Part shown: in pieces, positions 46,727-56,856 of the stretch | Numbering within the stretch: the first letter of the stretch is position 1 | How the letters are laid out: each line of letters opens with the position of its first letter | Source: Tautonia rosea | GTDB lineage: Bacteria > Planctomycetota > Planctomycetia > Isosphaerales > Isosphaeraceae | Assembly (NCBI RefSeq): GCF_012958305.1 | Contig: NZ_JABBYO010000003.1 | Span: 186,001 to 250,000, forward strand | Direction: 5' to 3' | Length of the DNA: 64,000 nt | Position numbers and translations under genes: made by a program | The notes under the pieces: generated by a model | What the model was told of the DNA's origin: nothing | Database searches by the model: none | What the model saw: only the letters and a program-made list of their open reading frames with translations

Positions 46727-47161
46727 GATCGTCGGACTCGTTCTTGGACCGAGGGGTTCGGTCCCACCAATCCCATCCGAAGATCTGACGGGAACGGCGA
46801 GAGCGTGAGGGAACAGGGTGTTTCGGTCAAATCGCGAGGTTCGAAGACTCTCACGAGGTGGGTTCAGGAAGGAGCAAGCGGCCGCCCGCACGACGGGACA
46901 ACCGGAGAGGACGGCGATGCCTGCGAAACCGATCACCGAACGCCTCAATGCGAAGGCGTCATGGTCGGGGTCGCAATACCCCCCGAAGCTGATCCGCGTG
47001 ATCGAGTGATTCCATCGCCGCGGCAGGGCTCGCGGGCAGGAAGGGGGCTGGGGTGGTGCGAGTGCGAGAGACCTGCGAACTCTGCGTACATATATACTCG
47101 ACCTCGGGGCCTCAATCAACGGGATTCCGTCGCTCGTGTCGAAATGTCCCAGGTCGGCGAT
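46727..47161. other. Intergenic region between polA and coaE
   Basis: 435 bp on the path from polA to coaE. The coaE frame stays open through it but without conserved character. A TATATA-rich patch at about 47085-47098 is the most promoter-like stretch. The gap means coaE may have its own promoter. Confidence 0.4.
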
Positions 47162-49867
47162 TCAATCGGCCCGAATCAGGGCATTCACATCCAGCCAGTT
47201 CGGACCAGACGCAAGATCGACCTGAAGCGGCACATCGAGCGGTAAGGCCGAGACCATTGCCTCGGCCACCATGCTCGAAAGCCTCGGGAGTTCCTCGGCG
47301 GGAGCTTCAAAAACCAGTTCGTCGTGGATCTGGAGCAACATCCGCGCTGACATTCGTTCCGATCGTAACCGTCGATCGACCTCAAGCATTGCCCGCTTGA
47401 TCAGGTCGGCAGCCGACCCCTGAATGACCGTGTTCACGGCCGTCCGCTCGGCCAGGTTCCGCACCCGGCCGGTCGTGTTCTTGATGCCGTTGATCGCTCG
47501 ACGCCGACCGAGAATCGTTTCCACCCGACCTGCCGCCAGGGCCTGCTCCAGCGTCTCAGTGATGAACCGATCCACCCCTTCATACTGGCGAAAGTAGGCG
47601 TCGATGAAGAGCGCGGCATCGCTTTGAGAGATCCCCAGCCGGCTTGCCAGCCCGAAGGCACTGAGGCCATAGATCACTCCGAAGTTGACGGTCTTGGCCA
47701 TCCGTCGCTGGTCCTTCGTCACCTCGTCCTCGGCCACCCCGAAGATCTGCGAGGCCACCACGCGGTGAATGTCCCGGTTCTCGGCGAACGCCCGCACCAG
47801 TTCCGGATCCTTGCTGAAATGGGCCAGAATCCTCAGCTCGATCTGCGAGTAATCGGCTGTCAGTAAGGACCAGCCGGGCGCTCCCGCGATAAAGGCCTGG
47901 CGGATTTGCCGGCCATCTTCGGTGCGTACCGGAATATTCTGGAGGTTCGGGTCCGATGAGCTAAGCCGCCCCGTCGCCGTCACTACCTGGTTGAACGACG
48001 CGTGAATCCGGCCATCCTCGTGCACCAGCTCGGGAAGGGCATCCAGGTAGGTTCCCTTGAGCTTGTCGAGCTGTCGGTGCTGAACGATCAGACGAGGCAA
48101 GGGATGTTCGACCGAGAGCGCTTCGAGAACTTCGGCATCCGTGCTCGGCTCGCCGCCCGGGGTCTTCTTCGTCGGTTTGAGCTTGAGATCTTCGAACAGC
48201 ACCTGCCGGAGTTGCTGGGCTGATCCGATATTGAACTCCCGGCCGGCGATCGAGAAGATCTCCCCCCGAATCGTCTCCAGCCGATCGGCGAACTCGCTCG
48301 ACAGTTGCCGGAGCTTCCCCACATCCACCGCGATTCCGGCCGCCTCCATCCGGGCAAGGACGGTAATCAGCGGACGCTCCACCTCGGCATAGAGCGTCCA
48401 GAGCCCTTCCTCTCGTACTTTTTGTGCGAGGATCGCATCGAGCCTCCAGGCGGCGTCGGCGTCCTCCCCGGCATACGCGGCCACGCGATTAATTGCCACC
48501 GTATCGATCGTCGTCTGATTCTTACCTTTGCCAATCAGGCTCGAAATCGGGATCATCGTGTGATCGAGCAATCGCCTTGCCAGCTCGTCGAGGTTGTGGT
48601 TCCGCTCACCACTTTCAAGCAAGTAGCTCAGGACCATCGTGTCGGTCATCGACTCCGACAATTCGACTCCGAGCCTCCCGAGCATCAGCAAGTCGTACTT
48701 CAAGTTCTGACCGACAATTTCCCGCTCCGGGTCGGTTAGGATCGGCTTCAGGGCCGTCAGGGTGGCGGTCCCGTCCAGCGTGTCGCTCCCTTCCGGACCT
48801 CGTAGAGGCAGATAAAACGCCGCTCCGGCCTCCCAACAAAACGACATCCCCACAAGTCTTGCCGTCAGAGGATCGAGTGCCGTCGTCTCAGTGTCGAAGC
48901 TGAACCTCCGCTGCTCCTGGAGTAAGGTGAGGAATCGATCGAATTTCTCGGGAGTGTCGACCACCTGATACTGATCGACCGGCCAGAGGTCTTCCGGTCG
49001 ATCCGGTTCGCTCGCGGCGATCTCATCCAGAAAGCGATGGAAGCCACACTCGATGCAAAGCGTTTTCAAGGCCGGGTGATCGATCCCATCCCGGCAAAGG
49101 TCGGCCCAGTCGAACGTGATCGGTAGGTCGGTCCGAAGCGCGATCAGCTCCCGGGCCTTCCGAGCCACGTCCGCATTCTTGTACAGATTTTCCTTCCGCT
49201 TGACCCCGGAGACCTTCGGGATGTTGTCGAGCAATCCATCCAGCGATCCGAACTGCTGGAGCAACTGCGCCGCCGTTTTCGTGCCGATCCCCGGCACCCC
49301 CGGTACGTTGTCAACCGCGTCTCCGGTCAGGGAGAGCAGATCGACGACCTGCTCGGGGCCGATTCCCCAGTCCTTCTTCAACCCGTCGACGTCAAGCACC
49401 TGCTGCTTCCGCAGATTGTAGATAAAGACATGATCGCCTAGAAGTTGTCTTGCATCCTTGTCCGACGTGCAAATGAACACGTCCATCCCGTGATCAACCC
49501 CGAGTCGGGCGATGGTGGCGATGACGTCGTCGGCCTCGGCCCCTTCGTATTCAAGGATCGGAATGCGAAAGCCTTCGAAGACGCGCCGAATCAAAGGGAT
49601 CTGCGGCTGCAAGTCGTCGGGCATGGCCGCGCGATTGGCCTTGTACTCCTCGAACAGGTCCGAACGAAAGACTCGCCCCGGACCATCAAATGCCGCGGCC
49701 ACCGAATGAGGCTTCCGATCGCGATGAAGGTTCAAGACATCCCGCATGATTCCGAAGACGGCGTTCGTCGGTTGCCCCGCCGGTCCCGTCATGGTCGGAA
49801 TCGCATGGAAGACCTGATAGATGATCGAATACGCATCCAGCAAGTAGAGCGTCGGGCGGTCGTTCAT
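47162..49867 (-). CDS. polA: DNA polymerase I
   Basis: 901 residues with all three domains. The 5' nuclease (about 1-300) has YLLDAYSIIYQ, EADDVIATIA, TSDKDARQLL and GVPGIGTKTAAQLL. The 3'-5' exonuclease (about 320-500) keeps FSFDTETTALDPL (Asp/Glu of Exo I) and YAGEDADAAWRL, so proofreading is probably active, unlike Taq. The polymerase domain has TADYSQIELR (motif A), RMAKTVNFGVIYG (O helix) and QIHDELVFE (motif C). It functions in Okazaki fragment maturation and repair. Next downstream is coaE, then rho. Confidence 0.98.
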   Translation of the reverse strand: MNDRPTLYLLDAYSIIYQVFHAIPTMTGPAGQPTNAVFGIMRDVLNLHRDRKPHSVAAAFDGPGRVFRSDLFEEYKANRAAMPDDLQPQIPLIRRVFEGFRIPILEYEGAEADDVIATIARLGVDHGMDVFICTSDKDARQLLGDHVFIYNLRKQQVLDVDGLKKDWGIGPEQVVDLLSLTGDAVDNVPGVPGIGTKTAAQLLQQFGSLDGLLDNIPKVSGVKRKENLYKNADVARKARELIALRTDLPITFDWADLCRDGIDHPALKTLCIECGFHRFLDEIAASEPDRPEDLWPVDQYQVVDTPEKFDRFLTLLQEQRRFSFDTETTALDPLTARLVGMSFCWEAGAAFYLPLRGPEGSDTLDGTATLTALKPILTDPEREIVGQNLKYDLLMLGRLGVELSESMTDTMVLSYLLESGERNHNLDELARRLLDHTMIPISSLIGKGKNQTTIDTVAINRVAAYAGEDADAAWRLDAILAQKVREEGLWTLYAEVERPLITVLARMEAAGIAVDVGKLRQLSSEFADRLETIRGEIFSIAGREFNIGSAQQLRQVLFEDLKLKPTKKTPGGEPSTDAEVLEALSVEHPLPRLIVQHRQLDKLKGTYLDALPELVHEDGRIHASFNQVVTATGRLSSSDPNLQNIPVRTEDGRQIRQAFIAGAPGWSLLTADYSQIELRILAHFSKDPELVRAFAENRDIHRVVASQIFGVAEDEVTKDQRRMAKTVNFGVIYGLSAFGLASRLGISQSDAALFIDAYFRQYEGVDRFITETLEQALAAGRVETILGRRRAINGIKNTTGRVRNLAERTAVNTVIQGSAADLIKRAMLEVDRRLRSERMSARMLLQIHDELVFEAPAEELPRLSSMVAEAMVSALPLDVPLQVDLASGPNWLDVNALIRAD

Positions 49868-50260
49868 CGTGATCAGGGGCAGAGGTGATGGAAGAAAGGA
49901 GGGAACCCGAGGTGGTGGTGGCCAACCCAGGGCTGCACGCGACGGAGGGATTGAACTCGATCGACTATCCCCCGCAACACTCTCGCTGTCAAGCCGGCGA
50001 CCCGCCTGCGGTCAAGCTCGGCTGAGGACAAGGCCTTCGACCTCGACTCCACCTCAACGGAACCAGGAACCTCCTGATGAACGCTCCTGCGCTTCTGGCT
50101 CGCCCCTCGGGAATGACTTCGTTAGATCGTGGTGCTTCAGGAAATCCTTCCGCTCCCGCATCGCGTTCCCCGTCCGGCTTCTCGTACAATCCCCATCCAG
50201 GAATCGATCTTTCCGGCCTTTCCGATACGACGATCCGCGCTCGTTGAGGAGTCACTGCTC
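49868..50260. other. Divergent region upstream of polA and a CBM9-like gene
   Basis: About 390 bp without a gene. Presumably promoters of both neighbours. A GAGGAG ribosome site precedes the ATG at 50261. Confidence 0.4.
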
Positions 50261-51007
50261 ATGAGAACCGCCGCTCTACTGATGCTCCCCTTGCTCCTGA
50301 TCTCTCCAGCATTCAGCAATGACGAGCCCCCGATCACTCGCGAAGCTGTTTGCCGACGCGTCGAGACGCCCCCCGTTCTCGACGGCACGCTTGACGACCA
50401 CGCCTGGACTGCTGCCCAGGCCGATGAGATCAAGCATTTCTCCGCCTTCTGGGCCGGAGAGGCTCGCGGCGAGGGCACAAGCGCCTGGCTCGTCTGGGAT
50501 GACGACGCCCTCTACTTCGCCGCCACCATGACCGACGCCGAGCTGCGAGCCTTCGGCACTGAGCGCAACGATCGCCTCTGGCTCGGTGATGTCTTCGAGC
50601 TGTTCTTCAAGCCCTCCGAAGACGACCCGCGTTACTACGAGTTCCAGGTGAACCCCCGATCCGTCATCCTTGAGCTTGCCTTCCCTCGCCGTGGGTATTC
50701 GTTCGAGGAACTTGCCGCGAAGCCTCCGCTGGGCTTCGAGGCCGTTGCCGTCGTCGAGGGTACCCTCGATCATCCAGGCGATTCCGACCGCTCGTGGTCC
50801 GTCGAAGGGCGCATCCCGTGGTCCCTGTTCGAGGCCACCGGCGGTCGCCCTGCGATCGGGGATACCTGGCGGTTCGCGCTCTGCCGCTACGACTACGGCC
50901 CCGAGGGGACCGAACCCCTTCTGATGAGTTCTGCCCCTCTCGGACAACCGAGCTTCCACCGCTACGAGGATTACGGCCTGCTCCACTTCAAAGGCACAAA
51001 CGACTAA
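50261..51007 (+). CDS. Secreted CBM9-like (carbohydrate-binding) protein
   Basis: 248 residues from the ATG at 50261, with signal peptide MRTAALLMLPLLLISPAFSN. The domain is a family 9 carbohydrate-binding fold: PPVLDGTLDDHAWTAAQADE at its start, AWLVWDDDALYFAATMTDAE, LWLGDVFELFFKPSEDDPRY and the closing IGDTWRFALCRYDYG. One domain fills the protein, so it may be a soluble sugar- or polymer-binding protein. A short hairpin follows the stop. Confidence 0.85.
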   Translation: MRTAALLMLPLLLISPAFSNDEPPITREAVCRRVETPPVLDGTLDDHAWTAAQADEIKHFSAFWAGEARGEGTSAWLVWDDDALYFAATMTDAELRAFGTERNDRLWLGDVFELFFKPSEDDPRYYEFQVNPRSVILELAFPRRGYSFEELAAKPPLGFEAVAVVEGTLDHPGDSDRSWSVEGRIPWSLFEATGGRPAIGDTWRFALCRYDYGPEGTEPLLMSSAPLGQPSFHRYEDYGLLHFKGTND

Positions 51008-51011
51008 GCCC

Positions 51012-51027
51012 GAGGGATCGTTCCCTC
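51012..51027. terminator. Small hairpin between convergent genes
   Basis: A 6-bp stem (GAGGGA 51012-51017 with TCCCTC 51022-51027) and TCGT loop fill the 18-bp gap between two convergent genes and touch the stop of the minus-strand gene. Confidence 0.4.
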
Positions 51028-51838
51028 AACGCTGCTTTCGTTTCCTTGAGTGAGCCCGAGCCTGTTTCTGCTGTTTCTTTTTCGACTTCAGCTTCTTGAA
51101 GTCCGGACGCTTCGAGCCGGGCGACGGCTCCCAGCCGGTTTCGAAACCGAGTGGTGCGAACCGAGCGTTTCGTTTCGGTTTCGGACCAAGACCCAGCTGA
51201 TACCTGACCTCCGGCCAATCTCCCGCGATTGAAGCATCAATCCGATCTGCCTGGAAGGCCGCCTCGATCACCGGGGCGGCCTCGATCGCTTCCAGATCAA
51301 TCAGTGCACTGACGACGAATCCGTTCAACTCCGGGTCGTTTTCGGGGTGCGTTGCCAGGAGGTTCGACAGGTAGGCCACAACCCGATCCCGCGATTCGGG
51401 ATGGGCCTGGGCCACCTTGACGAACGATTCGCTCACTCCAACTCGGTTGAGCGCGTCGTGAGAGTCGTCCGCAAAATAGCGTTCGCATGCCGGCAGAACG
51501 TCGGGCCCGAGAATCGCCATGACCTCCGCGAATTCTTCCATCCAGAAATCATGGATGTCGGCGATTTGCCCGTAATTGGCCAGGAGGGGTTCCACACCTT
51601 CGACCGCTCCCAACTGCCCCAGTGCCCGAAGCGCATGTTCGCAGGCCCAGGCCTGAGCCTCATCAACACCCTCCTCGTCACACTGAAGTAACAGCTGTGG
51701 GTCGGTTGCCAGGCGAACCAGGTCTGAAACATGCTCGGGGCCAATCCCCATCGCCCGGTAATCGGGCCGATCACCCCCCAGTTCGGTTTCGCCGAGGCGA
51801 AGCAGTTGGTCAAGCGGCGGAGGATAATTCGCGCTCAT
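51026..51838 (-). CDS. DUF1186-like HEAT-type protein with basic tail
   Basis: 270 residues, helical repeats throughout: CEHALRALGQLGAVEGVEPL, FWMEEFAEVMAILGPDVLPA and FVVSALIDLEAIEAAPVIEA. The arrangement resembles DUF1186 proteins. The C-terminus is very basic (FKKLKSKKKQQKQARAHSRK), suggesting RNA or ribosome contact; SEC-C-type DUF1186 proteins have a metal site there, which is missing here. Cytoplasmic. Function unknown. Confidence 0.65.
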   Translation of the reverse strand: MSANYPPPLDQLLRLGETELGGDRPDYRAMGIGPEHVSDLVRLATDPQLLLQCDEEGVDEAQAWACEHALRALGQLGAVEGVEPLLANYGQIADIHDFWMEEFAEVMAILGPDVLPACERYFADDSHDALNRVGVSESFVKVAQAHPESRDRVVAYLSNLLATHPENDPELNGFVVSALIDLEAIEAAPVIEAAFQADRIDASIAGDWPEVRYQLGLGPKPKRNARFAPLGFETGWEPSPGSKRPDFKKLKSKKKQQKQARAHSRKRKQR

Positions 51839-51918
51839 CGTTCCCGTTCCGGTTGGTCCTGATCGGTAGCCGTTCTTCCGATGATCACGTGCTCTTGAAA
51901 GTGTGTTCGTTCTCGCGT

Positions 51919-53310
51919 TCAGAACAGCGCATGCAGGGGTGTCCCTTCGACCATTGGGTAAGGGCGATGCTGCAGGTCATGAATCAACGTCTCATGATCA
52001 ACCCCGAGGCAGTGATAGAGCGTGGCGATCAGATCTCCCGGCGAGACCGGATCTGTTGTCGGGTAGGCCCCGATCGCATCCGAGGCCCCCAGCACCTGCC
52101 CCCCTCGAATTCCTCCCCCCGCCAGCACCACACTGAAGCAGTGGGGCCAGTGATCGCGGCCCGCGTTCGCGTTGAATCGGGGGGTACGGCCAAACTCTCC
52201 CATCAGGATGACGAGCGTCTCGTCGAGCAATCCGCGCTCAACTAAATCTTCGAGCAAGCTGCTGAAGGCTGCGTCGGTCGGTGGCATCAGTTCGGTTTCC
52301 GACCAGCCAAGATGGTTGCGGTGACTGTCGTACCCTTGCCCTCCCTTCCCGCCGTCGTGCCGGACCCAGTTGACATGCACCAGGCGTACCCCGGCCTCCA
52401 CCATGCGCCTTGCCAGCAAGACCGATTGGCCGAAGACGTGTCGACCATAGCGATCACGCACCTTCTCGGGTTCCGCCTCGATGTCGAACGCGCTCCGGGC
52501 TTCAGGAGACGAGATCAGATCGAACGCCGCCTGAGAATAGGCATCGAATTCCGAGATGCCCGAGGCCCGGGTCAGGTGCTCGGCCGTCCGCTCGACGATA
52601 CTCAATAGTTCCCGACGCCCCCCGAACCGATCCGCTTTCATCCCCGGTGGCGGGCTCACCGCGCCCGGGTCGTAATCAGGCAGGTTCGGATCGCTGTTGA
52701 TTCGATACGGATCGAACGTCGCCCCGAGGAACCCCGCGTGCTGCCCCGATCGTTCCGGCCCGTTCGGCTGCATCGCCTCGGGAAGAAGCACGAAGGGGGG
52801 CACTCCGGCCGTGGGACCGAGCACCCGAGCCAGGGCCGAACCGGGATGCGGCCGGTCGGCTCGGCTCATGAAGCCCGAGTCGCGCACCGGCCGTGCGATG
52901 GGGCTGCCAACCATCATCCAGTAGGCCGCCGCGGGGTGATTGGCCTGCGGATGCTGGACCGATCGCACGATCGCGAACCGATCGGCCAGCCTCGCCGTTC
53001 GGGGCAACTGATCCGCGATCATCAGGCCTGGCACATTCGTTTCGATCGGCCGAAACGTCCCCCGGATCTCCTCCGGAGCCTCGGGCTTCAGGTCGAACGT
53101 GTCAAGATGCGACGGTCCTCCTGACAGAAAAAGGATGATCACAGAGCGTGCCTTGCCCGGTTTCCCGCATTGTGCGCTGGCCTCGTCCTGAGCCCGGAGC
53201 AATCGCGGAAGCGTCAACCCCCCCAGGCCAAGGGCCCCAACGCGGATCGCCTCGCGTCGCGATGGTCGAGCGGTCCTGAGGCGATTGCCATCGGCTTCGA
53301 TCCGGATCAT
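51919..53310 (-). CDS. DUF1501 domain-containing Tat-exported protein
   Basis: 463 residues from the ATG at 53310. A Tat-type start (SRREAIRVGALGLGGLTLPR) precedes the sulfatase-like alkaline-phosphatase fold of DUF1501: VIILFLSGGPSHLDTFDLKP, RSVQHPQANHP, VHVNWVRHDGGKGGQGYDSH and MGEFGRTPRFNANAGRDHWP, all very well conserved in planctomycetes. Usually a DUF1549/DUF1553 cytochrome gene is the partner; none is adjacent. The activity is unknown. Confidence 0.93.
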   Translation of the reverse strand: MIRIEADGNRLRTARPSRREAIRVGALGLGGLTLPRLLRAQDEASAQCGKPGKARSVIILFLSGGPSHLDTFDLKPEAPEEIRGTFRPIETNVPGLMIADQLPRTARLADRFAIVRSVQHPQANHPAAAYWMMVGSPIARPVRDSGFMSRADRPHPGSALARVLGPTAGVPPFVLLPEAMQPNGPERSGQHAGFLGATFDPYRINSDPNLPDYDPGAVSPPPGMKADRFGGRRELLSIVERTAEHLTRASGISEFDAYSQAAFDLISSPEARSAFDIEAEPEKVRDRYGRHVFGQSVLLARRMVEAGVRLVHVNWVRHDGGKGGQGYDSHRNHLGWSETELMPPTDAAFSSLLEDLVERGLLDETLVILMGEFGRTPRFNANAGRDHWPHCFSVVLAGGGIRGGQVLGASDAIGAYPTTDPVSPGDLIATLYHCLGVDHETLIHDLQHRPYPMVEGTPLHALF

Positions 53311-53544
53311 CGCGGTGGTCCCTCTAAGAAGATCAAGGCGGTTCGGCTCCGAAGGCTCGCAAGCTGTTTCGATTCTGGCCGTCCCGCCCACACCACGCAA
53401 CCGCCAATCACGGTTCCGCCTCAAGGGATGGGTCGAGCAACCAACATCCCCTTGAACCCCTGACCCCGGTCATGATCCAATCAAGTCAGCAAACCGGCCT
53501 CGACCTCCTTCCTCGACGTTCCCCGAACCGACCGAGCCTGACTC

Positions 53545-54429
53545 ATGGCCACCGTCACCGACCTTTCCAAGGCCTCTCGCCCCGTCGGCGACCTCTTTGC
53601 CGAGGCCCTGCACGCCGACCCCGAACGATTCCGGCTCTCGGACAATCAGGTCCAGTTCTACCACGAGAACGGCTACCTGCCCGGCGTTCGAATCCTCGAC
53701 GATGTTCAGGTCGAGGCCCTTCGCGAGGAACTGGCCGAGTGGTTCACCCCCGACCATCCGGGGCGCGAGCTTTGGTACGAGTATCACTCGAACGAATCCG
53801 CCGATCCCGACCGCGTGCTCTTTCACGCCCTGGGTGCCTGGCGGATCAAGCCAGGGTTTCATGACCTCCTCTGGAATCCCGCCTTTACCGTTCCGGCCTC
53901 ACAACTGCTCGGCGGCGCCGTCCGGTTCTGGCACGATCAACTGTTTTGCAAGCCCGCAAAGCACGGCGGCGTGGTGGCCTGGCACCAGGACTATTCCTAC
54001 TGGACTCGAACCGTGCCGATGGCCCACCTGACTTGCTGGATCGGCCTCGACGACAGCACGATCGACAACGGCTGTGTTCACTATGTTCCCGGCAGCCACC
54101 GCTGGCCGCTCTTGCCCATCACCGGCCTCGCCGGAGACATGGAGGCCATCCGAGAGGTCCTCGACGACGAGCAATGGGCCATGTTCCAGAACCCCGTGGC
54201 CGTCGAGCTAAAGGCGGGCGAGGCCACGTTTCATCACCCGCTGATGGTCCACGGATCGTTTGCCAACCGCACCGCTCGCCCCCGCCGCGCCACTGTCATC
54301 AATGTCTTCCGTGACGGCGTTCGCTCCGACACCGACGATGTGCTCCTCGACGGTGTGCCACCGATTCCCCAGGGAGCCTCGATGAACGGCCCGTTCTTCC
54401 CCTTGCTCTACGACCCCGCCGGCCGGTGA
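53545..54429 (+). CDS. Phytanoyl-CoA dioxygenase (PhyH) family protein
   Basis: 294 residues. A jelly-roll Fe(II)/2-oxoglutarate oxygenase: [16 protein letters not shown] at the start, [11 protein letters not shown] provides HxD of the facial triad, and [17 protein letters not shown] supplies the distal His, with Arg for 2-oxoglutarate a few residues later. The [15 protein letters not shown] strand is typical. The substrate is unknown; the neighbours do not help. Confidence 0.92.
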   Translation: MATVTDLSKASRPVGDLFAEALHADPERFRLSDNQVQFYHENGYLPGVRILDDVQVEALREELAEWFTPDHPGRELWYEYHSNESADPDRVLFHALGAWRIKPGFHDLLWNPAFTVPASQLLGGAVRFWHDQLFCKPAKHGGVVAWHQDYSYWTRTVPMAHLTCWIGLDDSTIDNGCVHYVPGSHRWPLLPITGLAGDMEAIREVLDDEQWAMFQNPVAVELKAGEATFHHPLMVHGSFANRTARPRRATVINVFRDGVRSDTDDVLLDGVPPIPQGASMNGPFFPLLYDPAGR

Positions 54430-54610
54430 ACTGCGATTCGGCGACGGTGGCCTTGCGTGATCACCGATCGTCTTGCCTCACGTCGGGGCAGGGCGTGCTC
54501 GGCAACAACCCTTGGCGATGGTTCGGCCTGGCAAGTTGATGTCGAGCCGAACCAGACCCAGGATTCCACCGTCACACCTCGCACCTTGATCCGTGATACC
54601 CTCACAAAGG

Positions 54611-54685
54611 ACCCGAAATTCGGGTGACGGTTCCGTCCGCCCTTGATGGCCTTATCCGGGCCGCAATGGCCGAATTCAGCCATTG
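54611..54685 (+). terminator. Two hairpins downstream of the PhyH gene
   Basis: ACCCGAA-A-TTCGGGT (54611-54625) is a 15-nt perfect palindrome. CAATGGC/GCCATTG (54664-54670 with 54679-54685) forms a 7-bp stem with an 8-nt loop. They lie 180-255 bp past the PhyH stop and just upstream of the glycosyltransferase, so they could terminate the first transcript or act in the leader of the second. Confidence 0.4.
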
Positions 54686-54733
54686 GCACTCAGACCCGGC
54701 CCTTGAGAGAACGAGGACTCACGAGAGGATCGA

Positions 54734-55795
54734 GTGAGACGAATTGCGATTGTCATTCTGAATTATCGCACCCCGCTCATGCTGCGGGATTGCCTTGCTT
54801 CGCTTGAGGATGAGGTTGATCCGCTCCAGGACCGCGTGGTCGTCGTGGATAATGCGTCTGGTGACGACTCGGTCCAGCAAATTCAGCAGGCTATCGACGA
54901 GCATTGCTGGCACGACTGGGTCACGCTGATCGCCTCGGAAGTCAACGGTGGGTTCTCGGCCGGCAACAATCTGGGAATCCAGGCGGTCCATGCGCAGGCC
55001 TATCTCCTGCTCAACAGCGACACCATCGTTCGCCCCGGTGCGATTGCCAGTCTGCTCGCAGCGCTCGATGCTCATCCTGAGGTGGGGCTCATCGGGCCTC
55101 GTCTTGAATGGCCCGATGGTCGGCCTCAGATCAGTTGCTTCCGGTTTCCCTCCCCCGCCAGTGAACTGATTTCCGCTGCCCGCACTGGTCCGGTGACATC
55201 CCTCCTCCGTGCGTTCGAGGTGCCGATCCCCGTCTCGGACGAACCCTTCGAGCCGCAATGGATCAGCTTCGCCTGTGTTCTGGTGCGGCGGGCCGTCATC
55301 GATCAGATCGGCCCGATGGACGAGGGCTATTTCATGTACTTCGAGGACATCGATTACTGCCGGCGAGCCCGGCAGGCGGGCTGGGGCATCCTGTCCTGGC
55401 CGGATGCCCACGTGGTCCACCTCCGCGGGGGAAGCAGTCCGGTCAAGGAGGAGATGGCCGCCCGCAAACGTCCCCGGCCCTATCTCTATGCCTCGCGGTC
55501 ACGCTATTTCGCCAGGTTCTACGGGGGAGTCCCGGGATTGTTCCTCGCCAATCTCCTCTGGTATGCTGGTCGGCTTGTCTCCCTCTCCCGAGAATACGTT
55601 GGCAACAAGAAACCCCACACGTGCGAGGCTGAGGCAATCGACCTCTGGACCAACTGGCGATCACCACTCCAGCAACAACCCCAACGCCTCAGCCCTTCTG
55701 CCAGCCAGCAGCCTCGCAGACGCTCCGATTCCGATCCCAATACCCTTTCCGCTTCCGAGTCGCTCGCCGACCCCGGCCCCCTTCACCATTCATGA
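54734..55795 (+). CDS. Family 2 glycosyltransferase (rhamnosyltransferase-like)
   Basis: 353 residues from a GTG at 54734. GT-A fold: RRIAIVILNYRTPLMLRDCL, VVVDNASGDDSV, NGGFSAGNNLGIQA, LLLNSDTIV (DXD-like) and the acceptor-side DEGYFMYFEDIDYCRRARQA, typical of WbbL-type rhamnosyl- or mannosyltransferases. The last 75 residues are a Pro/Ser/Gln-rich tail. A sulfotransferase gene follows 26 bp downstream, so the two may modify the same surface glycan. Confidence 0.92.
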   Translation: MRRIAIVILNYRTPLMLRDCLASLEDEVDPLQDRVVVVDNASGDDSVQQIQQAIDEHCWHDWVTLIASEVNGGFSAGNNLGIQAVHAQAYLLLNSDTIVRPGAIASLLAALDAHPEVGLIGPRLEWPDGRPQISCFRFPSPASELISAARTGPVTSLLRAFEVPIPVSDEPFEPQWISFACVLVRRAVIDQIGPMDEGYFMYFEDIDYCRRARQAGWGILSWPDAHVVHLRGGSSPVKEEMAARKRPRPYLYASRSRYFARFYGGVPGLFLANLLWYAGRLVSLSREYVGNKKPHTCEAEAIDLWTNWRSPLQQQPQRLSPSASQQPRRRSDSDPNTLSASESLADPGPLHHS

Positions 55796-55821
55796 TCCAT
55801 TCGTGTTGTTAATGTATCCTC

Positions 55822-56778
55822 ATGAACACTCCGCCTGACTTTATCATCATCGGGGCCATGAAATGTGCGACCAGCACCCTTCATGAGCAACTCGCACTCC
55901 AGCCTGGCTTTTTCATGACTGCCCTGAAAGAGCCAAATTATTTCAGCGACGACGACCAGTACGCCCGGGGACGTGACTGGTACCTGAGCCTCTTCGCCGA
56001 CGCCCGGACCGGAGACCTCCGAGGCGAGTCGAGTACTCACTACACCAAGCTTCCCACCTACCCCCAAACTCTCGATCGCCTGCGCGACCACTGCCCGGAC
56101 CCAAAGCTCATCTACGTAATGCGCCATCCCATTGATCGGCTCATTTCCCAGTATGTTCATGAGTGGTCACAGCTTGTCATTCCCAACCAGATGGGAATTG
56201 ACGAGGCCCTCGACGCCCACCCCGAGCTGATCGCCTACAGCTGCTATGCCATGCAGTTGCGACCCTATTTCGAAGCCTTCGGAAGTGATCGAATCCTGCC
56301 TGTTTTCTTCGAGCGAATCGCCTCCTCGCCGCAGGCGGAACTCGAACGCATCTGCGAATTCCTTGGCTATCCGCACGACCCGTCCTGGCACCACGACCTC
56401 CACGCGCGCAACGTTTCCAATCAACGAATGCGAAAAAATGCCTTGCGTGACGCGATTGTCGAGGCTCCGGTGCTCAGGCAGCTTCGTCGCGCGTTGGTGC
56501 CCAAAGCAGTTCGCACCTGGGTCCGGGGGCTCTGGACCCTGAAGCAGAAACCTCGGCTCTCTCCCCGCCAGCTTGCTCGGCTCGTCGATCTCTTCAATGA
56601 CGACCTGGCAACACTCGGCTCCTGGCTCGGAGTCCCGCTGTCCTGTCCAACCTTCAAGGACACGGTGAAGGCCGGTGGCCTCGAATGGAAGGCCGCCCCC
56701 TCGCCGCTCCCCCGATCCTCGATCGCTTCAGCGGTTGTCGAGTCTCCGAGCGGTTCGGATCACTCGTCGCAGGCTTGA
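55822..56778 (+). CDS. PAPS-dependent sulfotransferase
   Basis: 318 residues. The 5'-phosphosulfate loop is FIIIGAMKCATSTLHEQL (family KxGT with A instead of G), and the 3'-phosphate site is LIYVMRHPIDRLISQY with Arg and Ser as expected. The central ESSTHYTKLP matches heparan-sulfate-type sulfotransferases. It transfers sulfate from PAPS to a glycan or other acceptor. It is probably cotranscribed with the glycosyltransferase, which suggests a sulfated exopolysaccharide. Confidence 0.92.
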   Translation: MNTPPDFIIIGAMKCATSTLHEQLALQPGFFMTALKEPNYFSDDDQYARGRDWYLSLFADARTGDLRGESSTHYTKLPTYPQTLDRLRDHCPDPKLIYVMRHPIDRLISQYVHEWSQLVIPNQMGIDEALDAHPELIAYSCYAMQLRPYFEAFGSDRILPVFFERIASSPQAELERICEFLGYPHDPSWHHDLHARNVSNQRMRKNALRDAIVEAPVLRQLRRALVPKAVRTWVRGLWTLKQKPRLSPRQLARLVDLFNDDLATLGSWLGVPLSCPTFKDTVKAGGLEWKAAPSPLPRSSIASAVVESPSGSDHSSQA

Positions 56779-56856
56779 ACGCAATGAATGGCGAGTGTCG
56801 AGCTGAGGTCGAATTGATCGTCTGATCACTCACAGAACGATCACGATCTCACCGAA

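Noticed and set aside
46184-47245. A 353-codon plus-strand frame opposite coaE and the polA-coaE gap
   Set aside because: Composition is typical of an antisense frame in GC-rich DNA and the minus strand encodes a clear CoaE.
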